A stretch of DNA of 64,000 nt from Aulostomus chinensis (lineage: Eukaryota > Chordata > Actinopteri > Syngnathiformes > Aulostomidae), in NCBI GenBank assembly GCA_037954235.1, contig JBBMOA010000003.1, forward strand, positions 13,816,723 to 13,880,722, in the 5' to 3' direction. The notes below the pieces were generated by a model. It saw nothing but the letters and a program-made list of their open reading frames with translations. It had not been told where the DNA came from and made no database searches. The position numbers and the translations under genes are program-made. This document shows positions 10,963 through 21,205 of the stretch, one piece after another; within the stretch, counting starts at the first letter, position 1; each line of letters begins with the position of its first letter.

Positions 10963-10965
10963 CAC
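10759..10965. repeat. Compound (TG)/(TA)/(CA) microsatellite
   Basis: About 200 bases of almost pure alternating purine-pyrimidine sequence, with TG, TA and CA blocks in turn and only one clear interruption near 10849-10860. The long reading frames across it on both strands are products of the repeat, not genes. Confidence 0.95.
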
Positions 10966-11675
10966 AGACGCATCTGTAGTATTCAATGTCCTGTTATCTT
11001 CTACAAAACGCACACACCTAACACGTAACATAAATAAATAATCTGGTTTAGTAATCTCTCAAATTGCAGGTAAACAGCTGCTCTTACACATTTTTTAAAT
11101 ATGAAAATCATGTGCAGCATGTATTCAGTTTCATACTTCACCTCATTCTTCTGAGGAATGTAAAGCCCTGCATAACACTGAGACCAGCGCACCATATTCC
11201 TGGGATTCACCCTTTGGCCACTAGGAGGCACTGTTGCACCCTGTAACCCATCCTGGCTGCGCTCACTCACCAAACACACCCATTAATTTCACCCATTTCC
11301 ACAGCTCTATCATGTATGGTTCCCATGTGGTAGCTGAGGAATGGGAGTGGTGGTATTGTCAGCATTTTTATCGTTTGCCCACTTGAAGCTTTAATTTGAT
11401 TCGATAAAATCATGCTTTGACAGGCTGCACAGGTGACAGATATCAACATCTTCCTTCCCTGGATTTCCCCTCCAGGGAAAAATATTAAAATGAGTGGATC
11501 AGAGTTCATACATAAATGTAAACTGAGCAGGCACCAGGATGTATATGAGCCTTGTCACACATGTAATTCACATGTTCACAGTTCCATCTTGGCTGGAAGT
11601 TCGACAGCTGTTTGCATTCGTATGTATTATCCTTTATCACACCCTGCATGTGTGAGTCTGCCACACCGTTGTCTG

Positions 11676-11717
<42 letters not shown>

Positions 11718-12229
11718 GATACTAAATCACACCTAAATATGACTGTAACTCACCATAATAAGTCTGAGTTTCAGTGGAACATCATCTAGGGAGCATGAAT
11801 TAGGCTCAGTAAATACAATAACATAATAACCCTATTATATTTTCAATATTTCTTACGTGTATATAGGCATATTTTCACCTTGACAGTTGTTCTGAACCCT
11901 GGACCTACAGTACATATCAGGTTTCATGGAATGATACCTTTTTCTATCAGATGGGCAAACCCAAAACACCAGGGTAGCAACCCTTTGAAATAATTATAAG
12001 ATATAAACATAAAGAACTCCCCTAAAACATGCAAAAAATAGAAAGTAAAGAGTGTGTATCAGGTGAACTTCCACGACCTTGAAATTTTTGTGCTCCTAAT
12101 TAAATCCTACAAAAGATGATGAGGAGACGCTTGCATCCTCACACACGCTGGAGTGTGTGGCTGTTCAGAGACGGGGGTGAAACCTGATAATATTTAGATT
12201 TTGCTGGAAGGAGCAAAGTAATAAGGGAC
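10966..12229. other. Intergenic, no supported gene
   Basis: Contains a (CT)n tract at 11681-11716 and otherwise unrecognised sequence. Confidence 0.5.
11681..11716. repeat. (CT)n microsatellite
   Basis: About 18 uninterrupted CT units. Confidence 0.95.
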
Positions 12230-12386
12230 GGCATTGCTTGGAGGAAGCGTGGACGTCTAGGAACTGAAGGGTCGCTGGTTCAATCCTCACTTCCTCCGGT
12301 CACCATGACAAAAGTTCCTTGAGCAAGATTAACGGTTAAGCTTAACGGTTAAGCGGTATAGAAAATGGACGGACGGATGGACTGAG
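12230..12386 (+). repeat. Old tRNA/SINE-like repeat fragment
   Basis: Contains a B-box-like GCTGGTTCAATCCTC, then TTCCTTGAGCAAGA, and ends in AAGCGGTATAGAAAATGGAC followed by GGACGGATGG. This order is typical of a dispersed teleost repeat with a GGAT-type tail. It is diverged and no target duplication is visible. Confidence 0.6.
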
Positions 12387-13607
12387 CAGCACTCAGCTAC
12401 AAATATCACTTCCTTTGTCCATCTTCCAGAGTTTGCTCTCTATTTTGCTGCAGTACATCATTTGAAAACAACACAATGTAATTTTCATAAATCAAATGAT
12501 TATCACATCAGATTTCCTGCCTGAATTCAGCTTGCGGACATCTTCAGGACTCATCAAACGTCGGACGCTGGGAAAAGATCGAGCATGATGAGTCCAGTGA
12601 GAAAGATTTTTGTGGCAAAATATCAACATTGTCCACCTGGCCATGGAGACTAAAACTCACAGTTCGACATCTGAGAGGTATCTGCTGGATCCACTGGAAG
12701 GAGTAAATCAAACTGTAATCCTCTTTCCCCCCCGGTGGCACAACGACTAATCCGCACACAAATTAAATTCTTTGGTCTGTTCTACACTTCTCCAACAAGT
12801 TTGATGAAAATCAGTCTAGTTTTTGCCAAATACTGTTGACACACCTGAACCTTGCACCTTCGATTTCTATATACTTTTAAAATTTTAACTCTCAAATTAA
12901 TGTAGAATTAAAAACGTATGTTGTATTTTTGTAGTGAGCATCTAGGGAGGCGGTCCACAGCGTAGGGGGAAAAAAAAGTTAGGTTTTACTATTTCCAACA
13001 GTTATGCCAGCCCAAATGTGTCTGAGTTCTGTCTCGGTGATAAAAACCATTCCACTCAGCTGCCTCGGCTCTTTGCAGCGCCGCATTGTCTCCAGCTGCA
13101 GGTTCAACTGGAAACATCCTCCTGTCAACCGAGCAAGCGAGGAGGCAGAGAGGAAAGTAGTTGTGGGTGAAAGTCAGTTATCGCTGTCAAAATGAGCTCC
13201 TCCTGCTGACAGTGGTTCTTATTTCTTATTTCACCTTATTAAAAAGGATGCACTTGTGTACCAGGTAATAGTCAGAATCTCGAATCCACAGTTTTAACTG
13301 TGTAAACACATTTTTCCACCACATGGGAGGCCGCTTGCATCATCATGCAAACCAGTAACTTCCTGAGGTTTTGGGATTTTGGGGTACTTACACTTTCTGT
13401 ACAAGTAAAAAAAAACTCTCTTGTCTCTCTCATGTATATCTTGCTAAACAGTTTATGTTCAAGTTAAATAAACTAAACAAACTGAAAACATATCCTCTTA
13501 TTTTTTTAAATACAGACAGCACATAAGAATAGCATTATAGGCCCTTCTATGCAGGCATTATTTTAGTGAGTAGTATTCTAGGAAGTTATGCATTTGTGCT
13601 TAAATGT
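12387..13607. other. Intergenic, no supported gene
   Basis: Unrecognised AT-rich sequence. Short open frames at 12544-12759 and 13004-13195 have no family resemblance or splice context that I can see. Confidence 0.45.
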
Positions 13608-13750
13608 GGCAGCACGGTGGTGCAGTGGTCAGCACTGTTACCTCACAGCAACAAGGTTCAGGGTTCGATTCCTGGCTCGGGCACAGGATCTTTCTGTGTG
13701 AGTCTGCATGTTCTCCCTGTTCCTGTACGGATTCTCTCTGGTCACTCTCT
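13608..13750 (+). mobile_element. Truncated tRNA-derived SINE, 5' part
   Basis: Starts GGCAGCACGGTGGTGCAGTG (A box) and has GGTTCGATTCC (B box), then ATCTTTCTGTGTGAGTCT. Same family as the copies at 13911, 33877, 42793 and 44782, but the 3' half is missing and replaced by a short CA/CT-rich stretch. Confidence 0.8.
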
Positions 13751-13910
13751 CTCACACACACACACCCTTAAAAGGAGAAGCAGAATTCATTATTAGATGC
13801 CTTTTCGTTCACCCAAACTTTTTACATTTATTTTTTAATTACCTGTGGACATTTATTGAAGAATGTACACACAATGATTTAAAATAAACATCCAATGCAG
13901 ACAGTAACTT

Positions 13911-14287
13911 CCATCCATCGTCATCTTCCGCTTATTCCTACTAGTAAGGGTCGCGGGGGGGGCTGGAGCCTATCCCAGCATCTACGGGCGAGAGGCGGGG
14001 TTCACCCTGGACAGGTGGCCAGTCCATATCAGGGCCAACACATAGAGACAGACAACCATTCACACTCACAGTCACACCTACAGTCAATTTAGAGTATCAA
14101 TCAGCCTCGTCCCCTCTTGATGTCTTTGGACTGTGGGAGGAAGCTGGAGTACCAGAGAGAACCCACACAGGAACAGGGAGAACATGGAGACTCCACACAG
14201 AAAGATCCCGCATCCGAGCCGGGACTCGAACCCAGAACCTTCTTGCTGTGAGGCCACAGTGCTGACCACTGCACCACCGTGCAGCCC
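13911..14287 (-). mobile_element. tRNA-derived SINE, near complete, minus orientation
   Basis: On the minus strand it runs from a tRNA-like head (TGGTGCAGTGGTCAGCACTG, B box GGGTTCGAGTCCC) through the body with TTGATACTCTAAATTGACTG to a tail of GATGGATGG type. It is flanked by a 13-bp target duplication CAGACAGTAACTT at 13898-13910 and 14288-14300. The direct repeat proves insertion by retrotransposition. Not coding; its reading frames are spurious. Confidence 0.92.
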
Positions 14288-14300
14288 CAGACAGTAACTT

Positions 14301-16439
14301 GAAAGGTTAAATTAATGTTCTTTAAGTCCAGCAATTTTAGGTCCTATTTCTCTTTATCAACATTGCTGCCTTTCAGCAGATGAAAAACCAACAAAGTGAT
14401 ATCAAGGTTTCTGCTTTCTAAATCCTGAAACCAAAAAGGGATTATTTGGCGAGTGCAGCCTCCTAAAGCTACCAACTACCGGTACCCTTTAATTACAGTC
14501 TAATTTCCAAATAAGACCTAAACAAGGATTAGATAGGCCACACATATAAAATCTTTTGACATGAATGCAGCAGTATTTCCAATAATCACCTGAAGGGGAT
14601 GTCTGATTGGCACAGAGCATGCAGGTGGGCAAAATTATACCCGTGATTTCTCTATTTTAGAGATATAAACTGCTCCTTTTAATTACAGTTTACTTCTCAA
14701 ATGTATGCACAGACAAGGACATTAGCCGTGCTAAATCAGCATTAACGTCCATGCCATATTGCCTGTATCACTTAGACATAATGCCTGATGATGCCATAAA
14801 CCGTAATTATTTGGCCACAATTGTGATAATTTTGTTAGACACTGCAGTTTCACAGAGACAAAATTTCAACCACGGACATGGAGTTGTGTTCAATTGCACG
14901 TGATGTGACTTTTTGATCTCGTTACTAACAGCAGGAGACTGGGCGATACGGCTTCACCAGGCTGTACATGCTCAAGCAGGCGGAAATCACTATTTGACAA
15001 AGAATCACTTTGTGACACGACACCGACACTTCAAGCGTTATTTGTCTAATCTGATTCTGCAAACTCATAGTTAGGATTAATCACAATCTGGAAGAGCACA
15101 CAACATTACTTGTACATTTGAAATGTCACCACATTTGCACTCTATTAATAAGTCGATTTCAATCCTACCAGAGACATATTGAGATCAATGTTTGGCAGCT
15201 GACTGTGTCAAGTCATACACAGACATGTGGATAATAAGACTGCGCTGGCTGGAGATCAGCCTCCCAGCATCGTGTCTGCTGTATCAACAGGAGCTAAATG
15301 TTTTACCTGGAGGACGTAGTCACCAGGTGGCACATGAGTGATGTCAATCCACTGTCAGTGAGTGTCATGCCTGTAGGAGTCCCCAGTGGGCAGTGGTTGG
15401 GAAGGAAATGATGTCACAGCAAAACGCAGATTTTAAAAGAATGTTGTTTACAGAGATCTCTGTGTTTTGGGAACCATCAAACTTCAGAAACAATATGTGA
15501 GCCAATAAATCCAAACATTGATGAACTGTCATGGCTCCCATAATTGTATGTACTTCAAGCAAACTCGTAACCAAAATGTTCGCATGTGGTTCACTTTAGA
15601 ATTTCTGTGCCACTTCACAAAATGTTAGAATATGACACAATGGTGATTTCCAGAAGCCAAAGTGTGTTTTTCTTTTGAATATTTCACATAGAAAATGTAT
15701 TGAAATTCATCCATGACATGTCAAGAAAAGAACCGCCAACAGATGTATCCTGCCAGCAGCCGAAATTTGATCCAGATAACTCATCAATCACTTCTTCCTT
15801 GATGTTTTATGTTTTAGGAGTGTTCTGGGACATCATTATTTGTTTCTCTATGTGTTCCTGTTCAAGCCAATGAAATGATTATTATTATTAGTAGTAGTAA
15901 ACCAGAAGTGGGTTTGCCCAGAAGTTCACGTTTTTCATTATTATTATTATTTTTTTTTTTTTCACAATAAAGTTTTACCGTTGTCCTTTTAACAGCGGAA
16001 CATTCAACCGTCTGACTGGAAATCTGAATTACAATTAAAAACAGCTTTTCCCAATAAAAACAACCCCTTTATTTCTCATTGATAAAGAAAACTATAACTA
16101 TTAACACTTGCGCTAACTAAATAAACAACTTGAGCTCGATCTGTCTTTTCGCCTGTTATTAATAAATAATGCATCATGGGAGTTTTTCTATAGTGTAATG
16201 ATGTCACTGCTACTGTGGGTCTCTTACAACAGCAATACATTCTCAACTATGTTACTTTTAATTCACTGACTGACCACAACACAACAGTAAAATATGAAAA
16301 TGGCTCACAGTTTCCTGACTACACTCCGAACACAAAAAGTCTGAAGACCTGAAATCTAAAGAAGCTGGGCCTCCAGGATCTCTCCCAGTGTTTGCCAGTG
16401 TGATCCAGCTGCTTTACTCTTGTACTTTGTCTTCACCAG
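14301..16439. other. Intergenic, unique AT-rich sequence
   Basis: No gene found. Holds short ATT and AGT runs (15885-15960). Parts of 14700-15060 have a conserved-element texture, without firm evidence. Confidence 0.45.
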
Positions 16440-16960
16440 GATCTGAATGCTGACAGGCAGATATGAAATGTGAAATAGCGATGATACATATTAGAGTGGC
16501 TGACGCCAACTTCCTCTGCTGCCCTGGCTTCACTTCCTCCTGCAGCTTGTTCTTCAGGACCCTTGCAGCATCCTCACTCACTTGCCCCTGCTGTGCTGCC
16601 TCTCGAGCCTGTGCTGCCTTTTGTGGAAATGTGCCACAGGAATCCAAGGAATGCAATGACACAGGAAGAGCATTCCAGAGTCTGGCGGTGACACATTTAA
16701 AAGCGTGCTCGTATGGGGGACAACCAGTAAAGAATATTTGTCAGAACCGAGAGCTCGAATGACCATGTAGGGCTCTGAACATTAGCACCAGTATTTTAAA
16801 ATGGATCCGCTTGTGCCCGCGATCTCATCCTTACGGTCATTACCCAAAGCTCATGACCGTAGGTGAGGGTAGGAACGTAGATCGACCGGTAAATTGAGAG
16901 CTTTGGCTTTTGGCTCAGGTCCCTCTTCACCACGATGTTGATACAAAACACCAGTGAAAT
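16440..16960 (-). repeat. Unclassified dispersed repeat fragments
   Basis: Contains a segment around 16660-16800 (GCATTCCAGAGTCTGGCGGT and following) and another around 16820-16930 (CTCATGACCGTAGGTGAGGG) that I recognise as a common teleost repeat sequence. A minus-strand frame at 16490-16640 gives an Ala/Gln/Lys-rich helical peptide and may be part of the repeat's decayed coding region. Family not determined. Confidence 0.5.
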
Positions 16961-17527
16961 GACTACTGATTTCTCTAAAAAGTAAATAAATAAAATACAA
17001 GCAAAAGAGCCAAGAACAGAACCTAAGGGAACACCACAAGATAGATGAGGGCTGGTTTTAGGCTGATCCCCTCTGCAAGAACACCACTAATTTTCTCTAG
17101 GATGAACAAACACACGTGCTTGATAATGTCAATGCCCAATAATCTGCCCCCTTTGGTGAAAAGCACCCTGAAACAAGTACTGCAAAGAACTGACGCCAAG
17201 AAAATAACATTGCATTTATGAATGGAAATATGGAAAATAAATCTGATATTTGATGAAAATATGACCTGATTTTATGCACAGCATTATTTTTGCTAGCGTA
17301 GATTTCTTGTTTTTGATGCTTGCGATGACATAAACAAATGTACTTGTGGGTATCTGTACTACAAACAAACCAAACTAAACCACTGAGGGTCTGGTGGAAT
17401 ATTGTAGTGGTCAAATCTTGATGATAGCACCAAAAATATACGAACATCCATGATAGCAACCAGTTCACAAGATTTGATGTTAGGCACAACCATGCATAAA
17501 GACTTAGAGAATGACTCATGACAGTGT
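16961..17527. other. Intergenic, 140-codon minus-strand frame without recognised product
   Basis: The longest frame (17097-17519, minus) encodes a Cys-, Phe- and Trp-rich peptide with no motif I recognise and no splice or promoter support. Probably chance. Confidence 0.4.
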
Positions 17528-17681
17528 CTGACTCAGAAGCTCCCTCCCTCTAAAAGACACGTGGTGCTGTCAGAGTAGAAGGTCGTGAGCAGACTTCACC
17601 CCCAAACCTTCTCTGACTAGCTCAACAACCACAGCAGACGTAGAGCCGATCAGACTCACTGTGGACACACACAACGGACAG
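17528..17681 (+). promoter_or_regulatory. Candidate promoter and non-coding first exon
   Basis: Within 50 bases there is an AP-1 consensus TGACTCA (17529-17535), a TATA-like TCTAAAAG (about 17549-17556) and an E-box CACGTG (17558-17563). About 100 bases further on is a consensus splice donor CAG|GTGAGA (junction after 17681). The segment between contains no ATG, so it would be 5' UTR or a non-coding RNA exon. Inference from motif spacing only. Confidence 0.3.
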
Positions 17682-18019
17682 GTGAGATCACATGATTGCT
17701 TCCTGAAACTGTCTAAAGAATAACGAAAGATTAAGTCAGAACATGCAAAATGAACGTAGTTTAGAAAGTTCTGGGAAACTTAATGGAACCTAGGTAAAGT
17801 TGTAAATTCATACAGTTTTCTTTTTGTTTTGACAACATGCCCCTGAAATATTATACGTCAATATCATATTTTATTTGATTGAACATTGAACAATCACTTG
17901 ATATTTTGAGTGGAAATGTTGCTCAGATCATCATTCTCGAAGAACCTCAATTCAGCATGGAGGTGGTATAACAGCACAGTTATTATCCTGAATTGCACAA
18001 TGACATCCTGTGTTGTGCG

Positions 18020-18125
18020 TTTGTGTATGTGTGTGTGTTGTGCATGCACGTGTGTGTGTTGTGCATGCGTGTGAATGTGTGTGTGTGTGTGTGTGTCATG
18101 CGTGTGAATGTGTGTGTGTGTGTGC
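18020..18125. repeat. (GT)n-rich degenerate repeat
   Basis: GT runs separated by GCATGC/CATGCGTGTG units, repeated several times. Confidence 0.9.
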
Positions 18126-18330
18126 ACCATCCACAAACACAAGACTTCTAAGAATTGGGACTCTAATTTTGGCCATGTTGTGTATCTTACAGGTCACTCT
18201 CAATATCACCCTTCGCCCCATCTGTAAATTGTGCCCAACATTTTGTCTCATCATTATATCTTCACAGTTGAACTTTGCGCAGTCATGAACCTTTGTTGTC
18301 TTGTAATTAACTCGAATGGAGATATTGATT

Positions 18331-18700
18331 GAGGGTGGCACGGTGGTGCAGTGGGTTCGCACTGTCGTCTCACAGCAAGAAGGTTCTGGGTTCAAGCCAG
18401 CACAGGGTCTTTCTGTGTGAGTCTCCATGTTCTCCCTGTTCCTGTGTGGGTTCTCTCTGGTACTCCAGCTTCCTCCCACAGTCCAAAGACATCAAGAGAG
18501 GACGAGGCTGATTGATACTCTAAATTGACTGTAGGTGTGACTGTGAGTGTGAATGGTTGTCTGTCTCTATGTGTTGGTCCTGTGATGGACTGGTGACCTG
18601 TCCAGGGTGAACCCCGCCTCTCACCTGAAAGATGCGCAGAGAGGCCCCCCCCCCCCCCCACCCCCCGGAACCCTTAACAGGTCAAGCGGAAGAAAAGGAT
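18331..18700 (+). mobile_element. tRNA-derived SINE, diverged copy
   Basis: Same family as 44782: head GGTGGCACGGTGGTGCAGTG, B box GGTTCTGGGTTCAAGCC, body with GATTGATACTCTAAATTGAC. The 3' end is decayed, with a poly-C expansion at 18645-18668 and a corrupted tail. No clear target duplication. Confidence 0.85.
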
Positions 18701-19599
18701 CAACATCTTTAATATGGAGTAGTTGGGCCAGATTGACCAGAATTCAACCATGGAATGTTCCTGCTGCTACCGCCTGCTCAGATATCTACAGCTAGAATGT
18801 ACTGCCTCAGAGGCTGAGAGAGATCACTTACATGACTTGGTCCTTGAACTAAAAGAGGGAATGAAAGAGAATAACAGCAACAGCTAAGAGGAGTTTGGGG
18901 TTTACTGAAGTGACAAAACAGCACCCTCCTGCTGTCAGTACCATGAAGGGATTAAATGACCTCTGGTTTAAGACCCTTGTTTTAAAGCTGCTATCATCAA
19001 TAATTTCATATTAACAATGAATCAACCAGTTCAAGTGAAACTGCATTCAGATGAAAAGACTTGGCCCTTTATCGATCCCACATGATGACGATCAATTCAC
19101 TGCATTTGATGGATCTTAATACATTTCCTGTCAGCTCGGGCCTTTGTGGCAGAACCGTGCGTCAGGATTTCAAGCTGCCAAAATGTTGGTTTGATTGTCT
19201 GTTTAAAATCTCTCAGAGCGTGAAAGGATTAACTCAAATTGGTTGTTTCTTGTGTTTCTTCTTTCAAATTCATTTCTTAAATGTAACCTATATCTGTCTA
19301 AATATATGCTGAATGATGAAAAGACTTTTTTTTTTCATTTTAAGGCGAGTTAAACATTTGTCTAATTACACAATAAAAATTGAAAAAAAGGAAAATAAAA
19401 ATGTGGCTTGTTTTGTCTCATCGCATATTCAAGTGATGAGAAGGGAAGAAAGTCTTTGACACCACAGCATCATCTGTATCATTTTCTGTCAAAAACTAAA
19501 CACAGATTTACACCAAATTAATCTGCTTAATCATCACTTATGGAGCCACTAAACATGTTTGTTTGTGTTTGTTGATTTGAATGTTTTTGTTTTTTTCAG

Positions 19600-19645
19600 G
19601 ATGTTTCGGGGAGGGTAGTGGGCGCATCCATCCCCGTTATCACAG
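19600..19645 (+). other. Candidate 46-nt internal exon
   Basis: Preceded by a T-rich tract ending TTTTTTTCAG and followed by CAG|GTGAGG, both near-perfect splice signals. One frame is open throughout (DVSGRVVGASIPVIT) but joins no recognised protein. It may follow the candidate exon at 17580-17681. Evidence is splice signals only. Confidence 0.25.
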
Positions 19646-20483
19646 GTGAGGTTGGGCGTGGATCGAACGCAGCAGATAAGCCTGAGAAAATGGCAGATGC
19701 ATAGTTAAGAAAAGGAAATACAGCTCTCACAGAGGTGAAACAGCAAGCCCATAAAGCTCTTTCCAGAACGAGAGTGAATCTCAGTTTGACTTCACCTGCT
19801 TTGAGCACTGATAGAGAGGCTGTGCAATGCAGACTTGGCCTGCTTTCTGCTGGTCAGGAGAGTTACAAACACTGGTGGTTTGATGACCTAGCAGGCATTT
19901 AGCTTGTGCTAACCTGCGTTTATTTTGTCCCAGCCAGCATTTGGAGTGCAGTAGCTGGTGGTTACCTTGCGCTAGCTGGTGGTTTGCGTATGCTAGCAAT
20001 TGGTGATAGGTGGTTACAGGGCTGGGTGAGGGTGTTTGTAATGTCAGTGATGGGGATGAACACTTGAGTCTGCGAGGAGGGGCCCAATCTGAATGAATGT
20101 TGTGTTTGTAAGCTGCAACTACAGAACTTTAGAGCCCAGGTGAACACCGCAATAGCTGGCCCATGCTGACATACGTATCTCTGAGTGAAACAGAATAGAA
20201 CGTTAGGAAATAACATTCAGAGGAATTTGATTGGGATGCTGAAAAGCGGGCGTATCCACAGCATAATATGTGTGGCCCTGCTGGTAAACACTGAGAAGTC
20301 AAGTGTGTTTTCTGGAACCATCACGCCTCACACTTTCCTCAGCGGGAATACATTTGAGTCACAGAAAAAAAACTGAGTTTCAAGAGGTGAACAGCCAAAT
20401 ACACACAGATGTAGACCATTTTGTTTGTTAGCTAACAAATGTATCTTAGCATGCAGACATACTGTACTTACATGCTGCTAGAA

Positions 20484-20568
20484 CAGGGGTCGGCAATTAA
20501 GGTTGGCCTAGGGCCAGACTTTTTCCAAGCCATTACATAGCAGGTCACGACCAAATTAATGGCTATTG

Positions 20569-20665
<97 letters not shown>

Positions 20666-21197
20666 CTCCGGAGCTCCACTGCCTCCAAGTCTGTTAGCAA
20701 CTTCTAACTTCTTGAGGGATTTCTTAATGCTCATTATAAGAGCCAGAACCACAACTGTTCCAGCTCAAAAGCCCCAGGCAGCAGCATTGCTCTGGCCACA
20801 CTGAGTGGGAACTTGTTTGCAGATGGTGGACTGTCGTCTGAGGTTGGCATCATGAACAGCGGTGGCGCTCACATCCGTTGTTGTGTTGCTGAAGTTAGTT
20901 AACCAGCCTTCATGTGTGGATTTTCACTTTTTTGCTTGTAATTGGACAAGCAGTTTTAGCGGATCTAAGGCACGCTCGACTCTGCATCTGCTGCCGCTTC
21001 GACCAACGCGCTGCCGCCGCCACTGCTAAGTTTATGAAGCCCGGTGCTCCGCCCTCTCACGGGAACTACAGCAGCAACAGTCTTCCTCATGTCAAGTTTA
21101 TTTTTTGGATTCTCCTGACTAGTCTAACCATCTGATGGGCCATTTTTTTGGCTGGAGGGCCACTTGTGGCCCGCAGGCCGGACTTTGCTGACCACTG
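20484..21197. mobile_element. Non-autonomous hAT-like DNA transposon
   Basis: Starts CAGGGGTCGGCAA and ends TTGCTGACCACTG; these terminal inverted repeats match at 11 of 13 positions. Flanked by an 8-bp duplication with one mismatch (TGCTAGAA at 20476-20483, CGCTAGAA at 21198-21205). CAGGGGT-type ends and 8-bp duplications are typical of hAT elements. No transposase frame remains. A long CA repeat (20570-20663) lies inside. Confidence 0.88.
20570..20663. repeat. (CA)n microsatellite inside the hAT-like element
   Basis: About 47 uninterrupted CA units, one of the longest pure tracts in the window. Confidence 0.97.
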
Positions 21198-21205
21198 CGC
21201 TAGAA

